Assembly: GCA_023213395.1 (NCBI GenBank)
Contig: CM041465.1
Span: 189,355,741-189,419,740, forward strand
Origin: Cycas panzhihuaensis
Lineage: Eukaryota > Cycadophyta
Direction of reading: 5' to 3'
DNA length: 64,000 nt
Below are positions 11,540 through 24,291 of this stretch, piece after piece. Positions within the stretch are counted from its first letter, which is position 1; every line of letters starts with the position of its first letter. Under the pieces are notes generated by a model, which was not told where the DNA came from, made no database searches, and worked only from the letters and a program-made list of their open reading frames with translations. The position numbers were made by a program, and so were the translations under genes.

Positions 11540-13349
11540 CATTTTCCACCAAATTTATTATCTTATGTTGATGCATATTCATCTTTTTTGTTTTGTCATG
11601 AATATTTGATATAACCTCATAGTTGATATATGCTATTAATTCATATGTTTCTAAGAAGAAAATACAACTAAGTAATCCTTGAATATTCATAATAAAAGGC
11701 CATGAAATATCTTTCCCTTATAATTGATAACATGTCTATTAGTCCACATAGATTTAAGGACACTAGTTAAAATAATGTCTTAGCTCTCCAATTTCTATTA
11801 TCCATAAATTCTTTTACTTTCTTCAATACTTATAAGACAAATGACCATTTCCATATTCTTGATCAATGTAAGGTTATTATAGTTTATATGGTCAAAACTA
11901 TAATTCCATCTTTTGTTATCAATTTCAACTAACGTCTTCAATCCATAATTATCATTTAGAGAGATCACAACCTTAAATAATCTATCACTTGTCATTTGAC
12001 CTTATGTAATTATGGATTCAATCCTCAACTTTTCCCTAATAATTCACTCACCATTATCAAATACAACCTTATATTTTTATTTCATTATTTGACCAATAGA
12101 ATGCAAGTTTTTCTTAAGTATCCACACATGCATTGTATCATTGATATAATTAGTCTTACCATTATTAATTTGAATGGATATATCACATATGTATTTTGCT
12201 TATTGAGTGGTATTATCATTAAGTATATTTTTTCTTATTTTAAGAGTCATCCAACTTCTCAAACCATTCATTTTTATTAGTCAAATATGGTACAGTAGCC
12301 AAATTCTTTGTACCATCCATTTTCATCTTCATGGGTTATAAGACTAGATAAAAATTATTTTTCATTTTGCCTTGGTTCTTTGACTATAATGTTGGCTTCT
12401 CTATTCAACAAATCTAACTTCTTAAAGTAATAATTACTTTTGACATGACCAACTCTTTTGTAACAAAAACATTAAATGGTTTCTCTACCTCTTCCTCTTG
12501 GGTTCCTTCCTCTTTGACTTTGATTTATACCTCTTTCTATTATACTTTGTCCTCTTCCTATAAAGTTTTTATCTTCCCAAATTTTGTCCTTAAATTCCAA
12601 AGCTTTATCCTCTTGGACTTTAACCTTTATCTCTAGATACTTAACCTATTTTTATTATTTGTCCTTCATAATACTATTACTAATATCTATCATTATTGTC
12701 TACCATTATTAGTTTTAGACTCAATCACAAAAGCATGCTCTAATATTTTACCTAAATTCTTCTTATCTTCAACAACAAGTAGAACCCCACTTAGTTCATC
12801 TACCTTCATCTAAAAGAGGACCTTAAACACTTCAATACTTCTTGCCACTATTTCAAACTTCTTAATTTCACTAATACTTTATAAAATCTTCTTAATAACT
12901 CATCATTTAATTATCTCTTTACCTATAGATCTTATCAAGTTGACCAGTCCTTAAATTTTAGGAATGTACTTATTTATATATTCATTATAATACATCTTAC
13001 TATTTTTAAATTTTTTTATAAGTGTTTGTAACTTACTCATTATTACTCATTTATAAGAATTCTTTAGAGTGACCTAAGCTTCTGTAGAAGTTCTTACTTC
13101 ACTAATGCAAGGAAAAATATGTTCCTCATGAGCATAAAAAATAACTGTAAGAGTTTCATTATCTCTCTTTTTATTTCTTTAAAAAGTTTTCTTTGTATTA
13201 TGATATGCATTAGGATTAGCTTAACATAACCGTATTTTAAAATTTTCCAAATGTCTTTAGAAATGAAAATGGGTTTAATCTACCTACTCTAACTCATAAT
13301 TAATTCTATCAAAATTTGGAACTAAAATGTTGCTTACATTTGATGCCAT
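11540..13349 (-). pseudogene. Fragment G: copia gag to early integrase
   Basis: The start ATG at 13349 (minus) gives MASNVSNILVPNFDRINYEL, the typical copia gag opening (VP.FDG.NY..W). A zinc knuckle CFCYKRVGHVKSNY lies near 12475-12425 with two Cys positions turned to Tyr. A GAG-pre-integrase block at 11798-11995 includes WNYSFDHINYNNLTLIKN, from WH.R.GH.N...L. Integrase-like remnants continue to about 11560 and then stop, and the RT half is absent. The piece lacks recognised LTRs, so it is a truncated copy. Stops and frameshifts are present throughout. Confidence 0.75.
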
Positions 13350-13740
13350 CTCATAGAAAAGAAGCTTGAAAAACTAATAAAGACAAGAGAGAAAATGCAC
13401 CAAACAAAGGTTAATAGCACACATAAATATCCTATTTTAGCTTAATACTTGACCTAAATCAAGACCTTACAACTACCAAGAAGTTTATTTTGTATTTGTT
13501 TAAGAGTAGAACACTTAAATAAGTGATTTCATAATATTTAATTATTTGGATATCATGTAGGAATATAGAATAAGGTGTTTGATTAAAGTTTAAACTAAAA
13601 TTTTATCAACAAAATATATTCAAACATATTTACTCAACTAACCAATATGAAGCTTTTCAAGTAAGGAAATTTATGCAATTTATAATTTTAAAAAAAGTTA
13701 TTATAAGAAGAATTTACAACAAAAATAATATAGATTATTG
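13350..13740 (-). other. AT-rich flank upstream of fragment G
   Basis: This would be the leader of G. I see no clear primer site, LTR boundary or open frame in it. Confidence 0.35.
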
Positions 13741-13749
13741 AAGTGGATT

Positions 13750-14060
13750 GAATTCACTAGATGAGTGGTGGTGGTTTCACTCTAGAGACTAGGGTTTAAG
13801 TCCCATGGAGACATGGGTGCATGTGTTACTTGATGTGAGCTATTGACCCATGCCTCATGTTAATCCCTAGACGATAATTATTGTTCATAATATAATAGAC
13901 AGCCTACTCTACACATTACAGTGATTTGTGGGTTCCTAGCATGTCAGTTTGGCCCATGCCACATACTAGGTAAATACTCATGGTTTTATATTATATATTA
14001 GATGCATACCATAGAGTGTATACAAGGGTGGGTGGTTTGTAAAACTTTTGATTCATTAAA
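13750..14060 (+). mobile_element. Possible tRNA-derived SINE
   Basis: The sequence TAGATGAGTGGT at 13758-13769 fits an RNA polymerase III A box (TRGYNNARNGG). GGTTTAAGTCC at 13793-13803 fits a B box (GGTTCRANNCC with one C-to-T change). The spacing of about 24 bases between the boxes is within the range of tRNA genes and plant SINEs. The following 250 bp is more GC-balanced than its surroundings and has no coding potential. No clear terminal A/T tail or target duplication was identified, so the ends are estimates. A decayed tRNA pseudogene is the alternative. Confidence 0.4.
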
Positions 14061-15600
14061 GCATCTACTATCAACAAAAGAAATTAGTGTGAATAAATAA
14101 TAATTTTAATAGGGAATAAAATTATTTTTTAAAAGTTTGGCCTTTATTAGTTAGTATATAATAAGATCCAATTTACAACCATTCATTTTAAGTCCATTTA
14201 AATAAGGATTTTAATGCAAATTTATGTTTTCAAAATTAATATCATATGTAAAAGTTATCTAAAAGGGAGTTTAACTAGGCATAAAAAATTCACCAATGGA
14301 CTAAAGATTTGCTTTAGCCCTTTTATATTTGTCCCTTAGTTGTATTAAGAATGACCATATGACCTATCACTTACTACTTTGGGACTCAATGATGGATTTA
14401 GAAAAGTCATTTTATTTAATTTAATTGTGCATAAATATTAGGGGGAAACAATATTTTTTATATTCTTTTAATTTCAAATTTGTGTATCAATTTTTTTTCC
14501 TATAGTTATTTTTCTGTCTAGATTTTTATTCTACAAAGTTTGTTTGATTTAGAACTACCTAGATTTTATAATCTCAATGAAGATACAATATCTCACTTAT
14601 ACATAACTTATATAGAGGCTCTCATTTCATTTAACATTTAAATCCATATGTAGGAGCTTCTAATAAGGAAATACAAAAGGCAAAAATAAGTTTCTTGATA
14701 TACATTAAAATGTTGATGGGACAGTTAAAGATTATCTAAAATTACTAGTGAGACCTCAAGACACTCTCATCTATGCTTTCATAGTGACCTCTTTCATATT
14801 TTTGCATTGAACATTCCTAATAAACTAATCTTTCCCTCTTATATTTTTTTCACATCATCAATAACACTATTGTGCCTTATGCTTTATGTATTAAAATCGA
14901 TGAGGGACAAAGGTTTCACAGATGATACCAATGTTTTACTTCATCTTCTTAGGATACAATAAATAATTTTCAATTAAGATCTCCCTATATACACCCAACA
15001 ATAAGTTAGATATGGGATTTGATGGTTTATCAAGATTTGTTCCAGCTTAAGAGAGGTAGTTTAGATTAAGGTGGATACATTCTATAAGCTTAAAAGAAAT
15101 AGGATTAATGCTCTAAGAAAGGAGATTGACAATATAAGAGATCAATTACACACTTAAAAATAAAAACTAAAAATAAAAATAGAGAGGGAATATATATATA
15201 TATACATAGATAGATATATAGATATAGATATAGATATAGAAGTAAAGATGTAAGGAAATATTATTTAACTTACAAGTAACAAAATGTAGGGTAGATTTAA
15301 AAGGAGTCACATATAAACTAGAAGTAAAAGTATATAGTTATATGGATATAAGAAAGTTGTTTTAATACTAAATGCTATGTATGGGACAAATATTACTCAT
15401 GCATAGCGAAAGCTATGTGGAGGACAATAAGACCAAATGAAGGTGGTGTTGAAGAATATGAGGGTCATCAATCCCAATAGATAAATCAAGAGTATTGAGA
15501 AGTAATAGGAACACCTCTTAAGGTCAACTACAAAATTGATAATGTCTAGTCAATAGAGCATATGTGGAGCTAATTATCCCAAAATAATGTTAAGAACTAA
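14061..15600. other. Unassigned AT-rich stretch with a simple repeat
   Basis: I can assign no domain here. Positions 15190-15241 hold a TA run passing into GATATA repeats. A short charged, coiled-coil-like reading (near 15070-15150, plus strand, with RNRINALRKEIDNIRDQ) occurs just upstream of the gypsy H pol remnants and may be gag- or insertion-derived, but it is too short to classify. Confidence 0.35.
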
Positions 15601-15609
15601 GAAAGGATA

Positions 15610-18237
15610 TTATCCTAATATCTCCTCCTAAGGATTAATGACTAATTTGACTAGATGAGAGATAAAATTAAATTCAAATCAAAGATGAAGATATTTACAA
15701 AATAACTTTCCTAATTAGATGTTGATATTATGAGTTTGTGGTATTTCCATTTGGCCAAATAAATTCCTTAACTACATTTATATGTTTGATGAATGATGTG
15801 TCCCCACCATGCTTGGATAAGATCATTATTGTCTTAACATTCTAATCTACTCCAAGCTAAAGTAAGAATGTAATGAACACTTGAAATTAGTACAATAAAT
15901 TCTAAATAAGCATAAACTATATGTCAAATTACGAAAATATGAATTTTATCAAAAATAGGTACAATATTTAGGTCATATAATTCCTAAAGATTGTATCTTT
16001 GTTGATCCACAAAAGATCAAAGTGATTAATGAATTACATATATCTAAGAATGTATTTAAAGTTAGAATCTTTATGTGGCTTGGAGGGTATTGTTAATGAT
16101 ATGTAAAAGGGTTTTCTAAAATTTCCTATTTAATTACCTCATTATGAAAAAGGGGGAAAGAAACTTGAATAAAGCAACAAGTATAAAGAGATATTTTGAA
16201 AGTTAAATAAAATGCTTATTTTAGCTCCCATCCTCACTTTACCAGATACAAATGTAAGCTATGTGCTGTGTATTAATATATGCATGGAGGCAGAATGCTT
16301 ATGTAGAATGGGAAAGTGATATCTTATGAGTCACCTAAACTAAAGGATCACGAAAAGAATTATTAGATACATGATTTGGGACCAATTGCAGTTGTACATG
16401 CTTTGAATATATAGAGGCATTACTTGTTGAGAAGGAAATTTTAGTATAGGACTAATCAAAATAGCTTGAATTGTCTTTTTTAAATAGCATAACTAAATGA
16501 TAGGCAATGAGATGGATGGATATCAATATCAACCATGTTAGATGGCAAGAAAACAAGGTTGTTAATATACTTAATTAAAGGAATCATGATATTTTGACTT
16601 ATGTTGATTGATCAATTATAGATTACTTATTTTAAAGATGTCTAACTTGATTTTACACTAACTTATATTAGTATACTTTGACTAGATTTAATGTTAATGT
16701 ATGAGGCTTTAGTTAGTATTGCTTTACCAAACTTGAATGAATCCATAAAGTAAGGATTATTTAATTATGAATGGTATAAAGAAATGATGGAATTTATTGG
16801 AAAATAAGATTAACATGAAATAGTGCATGCAAGGCTGCTACATAAATATGTCAATTATTAATTGTCAGGTGATGGACCTTTTTTGTATCAATACAAAATC
16901 TATGTTCCCAATGATGTTGTAATGGAGAAATTATCATGTAAGAAGCTAATGATATATTATTTATGGCATATACAGAGTACCAAAGAACTTATTTGGTTAT
17001 GGAGAAGAAATATTTTTGGCTAGGAATGAAGAGGTATATGATCAACTATGTTGTCTAATGCTTATAGTTCCAAAAAACAAAAATAGAACATTGACACTCC
17101 ACGATACTACTTCAACCATTAGAAATTCTTAAATGGAAAAAAAAAAAAATTATTTCCATGAAATTTATCATGGGATTACCAAAGAATATAAGGAAGAATG
17201 ATTATATTATGATTTTAGTTGATAAAATAACAAAATTATCGTAGTTCATTTGAATGTGGTTGATGTATAAAGTTGTTGACATAATGGTAATTTTTATAAA
17301 GGTAACAATACAACTCCATAGAGTTTCAAACATAATTAATTTATATATGGATGTGAAGTTCATATCTAAATTTTAGAATGAATTTTCTAACAAATTAGTC
17401 ACAAAATCAAGGTTTACTACATCATAATATCTTGAGACAAATGGGTAGGCATAATGGGTGAATCAAATACTTGAAGCCATGTTATCATGTATGTGATAGA
17501 GAAATTGAATAAATGAGAAGATTACTTACACTTAGTAAAGTTTATATATAATAGTAGTTGCCATGTGTTAATTTACATGGGGATGTTTAAAGCCTTGTAT
17601 GGGTGAAAATACTCGACTCCTTTGAGATGAAAAACTTTATAAGATAAATATGCCATTGCTTTAGAAATGTTATAGGTATTGAAAGAGCAAGTTGTTAATG
17701 TAAATAAACATCTAAAGGTGACATATGATTAACAAAAGAGTTATATTGACATAAAGAGGATAGTGAGAGAATATGAAGTTCATGAATACGTGTTCCTTCA
17801 CATGTAACTGAAATGAAATTATTTAAACTTATAAAAGTGTAAAAGTATAGTACTAAGATGTTGCAAGATGTTTGAAATTCGAGAGAGAATATGACCAATT
17901 ACATATAGACTTACATTACCACCTAACATAAATGTACATTATGTATTTAACACATCATTAATAAAAAAGTATGTACATGATCCTAACCATTTCATTAATT
18001 AGCCTCTTATTTATGTAGAATTAGGGTTAAGTCTTAGGTGCAACCTATTTGGATATTAGATCAAAAAATAAAAATTCTATATAACTAAGATATCATGTAA
18101 CTAGACATCATATAGGAACACCTATGACTTGATGAATCTATTTGGGAACTTGTAGAGATGATGAAATAATTACATCCATATCTATTCACATGATGTGACA
18201 ACATGAAGGATGATGCTCCTTTCAAGAGGGAGTAGAA
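15610..18237 (+). pseudogene. Element H: Tekay/Del-like gypsy pol remnant
   Basis: The plus strand reads as RT from about 15640; the N-terminal half and part of the palm are missing or deleted. QYLGHIIPKDCIFVDPQKI at about 15955-16018 is the post-palm block, then WLGGY. RNase H remnants lie at 16230-16460 (LTLPDTNVSYVLCI) and integrase remnants from 16850 to 17620. The tail VHDPNHFIN with a later HPYLF-type end (about 17950-18200) matches the chromodomain tail of Tekay/Del chromoviruses. The polypurine tract CAAGAGGGAGTAGAA (18223-18237) leads into the LTR. Stops and frameshifts are very frequent. No 5' LTR was found to the left, so the left end is truncated. Confidence 0.75.
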
Positions 18238-19686
18238 TGTGACACCCTTGATATACATTGAGTATTTCATTGTATAATTTTACATATTTCATTGAATATT
18301 TTTATGCTTTATATTTTATGATTATGATTTGACATAAGCACCCATTTGTTACAAAATGATACTCTAGTGAAATATCCCATTAAGTGTGGAGGTGCACCTT
18401 GGTATGTTTTATGTATATGTGACTTTAGTACCAAAATACATGCATACATGTAATGTATTGAGGGATAAACACCCACATACCTCATAAATAATATAAATTA
18501 CTAATTAATATAAAGGCTATATTGGTCAAAGGAATAGTGGAGGGCATATGACATGAGTAAAAGAGGAAGTTCCTATGGAGGGAATATTTTAACAATTAAC
18601 CTTTAGCATTTATTCTCTTTAATGAGCCATATTATAATTAAACAAGGTTAGTGGAGAGTTAGTAGATTATTAAATGAAATATCACTCATGTGTGACACTT
18701 ATTCCCTTTAAAATGTCATTAGAGATAGATTTAATCCCTAGTCACCCTTTATTATTCTCTTAATCTAAGTCAACTTGGAAAAATATGGTTGATAAGAAAG
18801 GTAGTTGACTTTTGTCATAAGAGGACAAGGATGATAAATGTTGAAAGATTTTGGTCATTCAAATTCTATGTATGTATATTTTTAACATTTTAATTGATAA
18901 AGCACTCTCTCTTTTATTGTAAAATTTTATACTTAAGATGGGTTATGTATACTTGTGATCATATATGACTATTGTAACAAGGATTTATGTTGTGATATAA
19001 GAATAAGATATTTTGTTAGCAATGAGATAGTGGTATTTCATTACGTTGAAGTATATAAAATCCAATATGGTAAAATGCCGAGAAAATTTTGAGTGAAGCA
19101 CACTAAAAATATTATGAGATTCTATATATGATATGTTACTCTAGGTTAGAGTATAATACAATATTATGGTGGGATGCCTAAACATGTGTTGAGTTGCATG
19201 GTGTATGATAAATTTCCATTTAGTTATAGTGTGATTAGTTGCTTGAATTTCTTGTGTGATACATGATGACCTATGTGCTTCTTTGTTATGACCTAAGAAA
19301 AGGAAATTAGAGATATTGTAGGATACTTTAGTGTTCATGTCATGTGCTTGCTTATTGGGATGTATTCATGAGAAGATAATTATTAATTAATTGGGTGGTG
19401 AATCCTTCTTAGAAATCTCATTTATTTTGTCAAAGGATAAGTATTTTTGCTCTATTTTATATGAATATTTTCATAATATTATGTAATGAGATATTATATC
19501 AAGTTATATAATCTCCTTTAAGATGTTGCATACACAAATGATATTGCATAAAGTGAGTTACTATATTATAGAATCATATAGAGATTGTATTATCTTTCAT
19601 CTAACTATTAGTATGGTATTTTAATCCTTAATCTTGTGGTTTCATTGTGAGTTATATGAGCTTAGGTAGTCTAGAATTACATTACA
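18238..19686 (+). repeat. LTR of element H (about 1.45 kb)
   Basis: It starts TGTGACACCC directly after the H polypurine tract and ends ATTACA just before a primer-site-like TGATATTAGAG (19689-19699; initiator Met tRNA type with two transitions). Long LTRs are usual for Tekay/Del elements. It is bounded by pol on the left and by a primer site on the right, so it acts as the 3' LTR of one copy and as the 5' LTR of another. Only one copy is in the window, so the right edge rests on the primer site alone. Confidence 0.6.
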
Positions 19687-20028
19687 ATTGATATTAGAGT
19701 AAAATCTCTACTACAATTGTGTCTAACAAAGAGGGGTCATCACACATATCAATTGCTTAACCCTCATGATTATATGAGTTTTGACAAGACTATATAATGA
19801 ATTATATATCTAACCAACTAATTAAGAGGCGAAACAAAAAGAATGATCAGAACAAATTAGCTCATTAGCAAAAAAAACCTATTGTATAAAAAATCAAGAT
19901 ATATCTTCCAAATAACTCTAGTCTTAGGAATTAAATACTTCAACAATATCATTAGAACCTACCAATAGACCATTATAGGTTTTTCAAAATGGAAAGAAGG
20001 GTTAAATACTTCTTCTATGAGGAAGGCA
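19687..20028 (+). other. Leader downstream of the H LTR
   Basis: The primer-site motif at 19689-19699 is followed by about 330 bp without a recognisable gag start, cut off by element I at about 20029. What lies beyond I (39715 onward) is integrase, so most of a second internal region is missing. Confidence 0.45.
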
Positions 20029-20472
20029 TGGTTACCACTACTGGAAACTGACTATAAGAGTAGTATGGCCAACTTCTAGTATTTATCAGAGGAGTTTGGT
20101 TGGCTTCTTAAGTTGCATCTTGGTTGCCTATTTATAGGGCTTTATAGTCTAGGTTTTGGGCATCTCTTTTAGAGTTTCAAACCTATTATAACCTTGGACT
20201 TAAAGGCAATAATGGGAGATTACCTCACCTTAAAGAGGGTGCAAGCAATTAAACTTTTAGATCAATATTAAGTGGTAACTCCAATTTACATATTATTAGT
20301 ATTATTTTACTTCAAATATTTAGTTTGTTTGGTTTTTATAAGTTGTGGATACTACATAATTTACTTGATTATTTATGTTAGTGTTTGTTTAACTATTTAA
20401 AACCCTAGAAGATATATTTATTTGTGAAGATTCTATGTGTTTGAGGTGTGAATTTCCATAGGAATTCCTACA
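20029..20472 (+). repeat. 5' LTR of element I
   Basis: It matches 39186-39714, sharing the ACTRGAAACTRAC start, the CTTGGTTGCCT/TATAGGGCTTTAT block and the GAAGATTCT.TGTGTTTGAGGTGTG end. It ends AATTCCTACA. The left edge is uncertain by a few bases. Confidence 0.8.
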
Positions 20473-20474
20473 AG

Positions 20475-20487
20475 TGGTATTGGATCC
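20475..20487 (+). other. Primer binding site region of element I
   Basis: TGGTATTGGATCC lies two bases after the LTR end. The first five bases match the initiator Met tRNA complement; the rest diverges, so either decay or another tRNA primer is possible. Confidence 0.5.
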
Positions 20488-20592
20488 TTATTATGAAGGC
20501 CTTTTTTTTTAGAAGTATGTTACAGATTGAGAGCTAGTAGAGAAGATTAGGGTGCCCAAGCAAAAAATGGAGTAACTTTTTTCTTTCAAATA

Positions 20593-21877
20593 ATGGAGTT
20601 GAGATCTAAGAAAAGACTAGTACCATGTAAAATGATGAATCAACCATTAGTAACCATAAAGGATATAAATCATAGGGTAGATACTGTGAACAATGACATA
20701 GCACACATAAGCAAGGAAACAAAGGATCTTGGAGAGATATTCAATAGAGTAATATAAGAATTCTTTAAGAGAAAAGAGTAATGTAAGGATGAGGTAGGGA
20801 TATCTAGGAAAAGGGAAGGTGATCACTAGGAAAATGATGAAGAAGAATGGAAAGACAAGCCAAGCCAAGGACTTAAGGGTACTAAATTCATTCTAGAGAA
20901 ATTTAACCTAAAAAAGTCAAGAGACATCCACAGTTAGATAATCCAAATGGAGATCTATTTTCAGGTAAATGCTCTATTGAAAAATGATAAAACACTAGTA
21001 GCATCCCTTAACTTATATAGGAAATCCTTTAACTGGTTCCATTGATGGAATAGGATCTATGAAAAGGCAAAATACTACAACTAGATTTTCTTGAAAGTAA
21101 GCTTCATAGGACAATATGAAGACTTATGAAACATAGATTATTTTACCTAACTTATATGTTTACAATAAACTAGATTAGTATTTTAAACTCTACACAACCT
21201 TGTCAATAAGAAAATTAAAGATGAACACCTTGTATAAGCATATGCCATAGGACAAACATTAAATTCTACCTAAAGATAATGAGAGTAGTAACCTTATGTA
21301 ATGCAATCTACCATGTAAAGAACAAGCTAAATACTAAGAAGTAAGACATGGTGATGTCCACCACAATAAGCCCCTAGATATTAAAGCTAAAATTTTCAAA
21401 CCAACTAGAACCACTCAATGAAAATATCAAGCCCATACTTATGAAAGAGAATGAAGAAGGGATAATAGGGAGTAATGTATATAAAGTTAAGCATCTTAAG
21501 AGAGGAACTTGCTTTAATTGCATAAGGAAATGGAATTGGGACTACAAGTGTCTTGAAAAGAAGGTATTCATGATCAACAACAAAGATATGAATATTCTAG
21601 ATGAATTCAAAGAAGAACCACATGTTAAAAATGACAAAGCAAAGATTAAAGAATTACTTAACATAGGTGCTGAAAATGTGTAGATATTATTACAAGTAAT
21701 TATAGGAAAACTCAATACCCCTTAAATACTATGATTCTAAGGAATAATAAAAAATACAAAAATATCAATCCTAATAGATAATGAGAGTATCTGTAAGTTT
21801 AATAAACCAATAGTGAAAAAAATATATCCACCAATTCAACCCCTCAAAGTATTTTAGGTCATTGTCACTAATGGGAA
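20593..21877 (+). pseudogene. Element I gag and protease start (decayed)
   Basis: The likely ATG at 20593 opens MELRSKKRLV, followed by a coiled-coil-like stretch (VDTVNNDIAHISKETKDLG). The core gag is frameshifted. A gypsy-type zinc knuckle is readable inside the open stretch 21441-21683 as CFNCIRKWNWDYKC, with the knuckle His changed to Tyr, followed by KVFMI as usual in chromoviruses. A protease N-terminal part (LIDNES, from LIDSGS) lies near 21770-21790 before K interrupts it at 21883. Several stops break the frame. Confidence 0.8.
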
Positions 21878-21882
21878 GACTA

Positions 21883-22356
21883 TGAAGGAAAGTGACAGTT
21901 CAAGCCAGATTCCACCCAAGTTTAAGTGATATAATGTACTCATAGAGTATGAATATAAAACTAATAATAAAATGTAAGGAGGTTGAATTAGTTAATCTAA
22001 CAACATCAAAAATATTTCATTAATCAACTCTCATATATATAATTACATCAATGTTTCCTTAGATATACAAGAATTTACAATTATGAGAGATGCATGTAGG
22101 AATACAAAGGGTTGATTATGTAAGGTGATATTTGGTGCCTTATATGGTCAACTTATAAGAGTGTTACAATGAGGTGTGAGTAAATATGATCCCTTATAAT
22201 TAGGCTTATAACCTCGAGTTGTAACTTATCATAAGTATGACACTAATACCCTTACAATGTACTAACTTACTAACATCACTTTAATATTATAAATGAACTT
22301 TACATTTATAAAAGGATAAAGTTAAGTCAATAAAATGATCATTAATTCTTCTATCA
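21883..22356 (-). repeat. 3' LTR of element K
   Basis: On the plus strand it runs from TGAAGGAAAG to TTCTTCTATCA. It aligns throughout with 35628-36076. The polypurine tract TAAGAGAGGG (minus) lies next to it at 22357-22366. Confidence 0.92.
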
Positions 22357-22366
22357 CCCTCTCTTA
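22357..22366 (-). other. Polypurine tract of element K
   Basis: The element strand reads TAAGAGAGGG, directly followed by the 3' LTR start TGATAG. Confidence 0.75.
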
Positions 22367-22399
22367 ATAATGAACTCATTAATTTTGATACTGAGACCA

Positions 22400-23860
22400 T
22401 GCCAAAACTATTTGAGTTTATTATGAGAAAGTGCTTTAATGAAGATATCAATAATATATTCAATGGTCAACTAGTAAATCAAATTAATATTATCATCCCA
22501 AGCATGCTCCCTAATGAAGTGATAGTGAACCTCAATATGTTATGTTCTTGCATGGAACATAAGATTCTTGGTCAAATTGACAACACTTTGATTATCATAG
22601 AAGAGAGTAATAGATTATCTTTAACCAATACCAAGCTCTTCAAGAATCCTTCTAATTAGATGGCCTTAGTAGCTATGCTAACTGTTTCTTTATACTCTAC
22701 TTCAGTGGAGGATAAGGTTGTATTTGGCTAGGTTTTATAACTCTAGGAAATAAAATAAAAACTTAAGTTAAAATAATAACTTGAGGATGATCTATGACTA
22801 TCCTTATAACTAACCCAATTAGCATTAGTGTATCCTGCCAAAGAAGGATTATCCACCTAGCAATAGTCAAGTCTAAATTAAAGTGAACCTCAAAGATATT
22901 TCAAGATCTACATAACTACTTTCTAATGTGAAATCTTAGGTTGAGTCATAAACCTTAAGTAAATCCCATTAACATATGAAATATCTAGTCTAGTATGTAC
23001 GAGGTAAATTAATTTTCCCACAAGTTGCTTATACAAAGTGGGATCTATAGAGTTACCATACTTATTAATATCCAACTTTAATCTAATCTCCATAGGAGTT
23101 GGTAATGGCTTAAATTCCTCCATTCTAAAATTTTAAGAGATCTCCCTTTTATATTTTGACTATAAAGGGAAGATATTTTCTAGCTACTATCGAACTTCCA
23201 TGTTGAAAAAGTAATGAAGCAACCTAAGGTTAGTAATCTTAAAGATACTATTCAATTCCCCTTAGATGTATGAAACACACCCTATGTTATTACCTATTAT
23301 TAGAAAATCATCAGCATTCTAGAGTTACTAAATTATCTCAGATTCTAATATCTAAATTTAGATTCGTGGATGAGCATACAAGTCTATACTTCTAAAAGTA
23401 CTCATTTATCTTTGCATATCAATAGAGAGCTGACTACTTAAGGCCACAAAGAGCATTTTTAGCTTGTAAATTAGATGTTCTTTTAAACAAATAATATAGT
23501 TAAGAGGTTGATTCAAGTACACTTCCTCTTGTAAGTAACCATTTAAGAAGGCACTTTTTACATCCATTTAAAAGACATGGTAATTAAATTGAACTACTAA
23601 AGTCAAAATAAGACTAATAGTGGTGATGTTGGCAATATAGGTAAATGCGTCCTCATAATTAATTCCCTTAATCTATTTAATACCTTTAGAAGCCAAATAT
23701 ACTTTAAACATTGAATAGAGCCATCTACATAAAATTTTATTTTGTAAATCCATCTACAATCAATAGGTTTCTTTCCTTTCGGCAACTCAATTAGCTCCTA
23801 AGTGTCATTTTGTAAAATAGAATCAATCTTCTTATTCTTACATGTTTATAACTTTTAATA
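22400..23860 (-). pseudogene. Element K reverse transcriptase and RNase H (decayed)
   Basis: The minus strand gives MPKGKKPIDCRWIYKIKF at about 23785-23730, the entry to the copia RT. A degraded active-site region follows near 23330-23280 (no intact YVDD). QLVGKLIYLVHTRLDISYV in the open stretch 22923-23123 is the connection domain. RNase H remnants (GYTNANW, then LSSTEVEY) lie near 22840-22680, and a final block near 22560 has FHART-type remnants. It would have copied element RNA; stops and frame changes now prevent that. A plus-strand open frame at 22399-22659 is only the antisense of this region. Confidence 0.85.
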
Positions 23861-23899
23861 TGTAATAACTTCTTCAAAAGTGATACCTTTAATAGTTGA

Positions 23900-24254
23900 T
23901 AATACTTCTACTATTAAGGGCAAGTTGGTGGATGATAAGTATTTGGATTACCTCTTAATTTGTTATGGTGGTGGCAGAGTAGAAGAGATTACCTATAAGT
24001 ACCATTTAGGGGGCTTCTTTAAAGTGACCTCTTCTTGAACATCTTTTGAAGGACTTGTTAAAGTGTATATTAAAGTAGAGGTAGCAGGTACAAATGAAGT
24101 ACCGGGTGCATATGATATTAGTGAAGGTAATTAAATTAAAAGAACATATTAAGTAGTAGTAAGAGGAGTAGGAGCATCTATAGGTTGTTCATCAAATAAT
24201 GAAAGTTAAGTCATGTCTAGGTCTTGGTTCTCTTCTAAAAAGATAATATCTTGA

Positions 24255-24291
<37 letters not shown>

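Noticed and set aside
24257-24290. CRISPR-like or satellite array
   Set aside because: A simple TA dinucleotide run; no spaced repeats of CRISPR type occur anywhere in the window.
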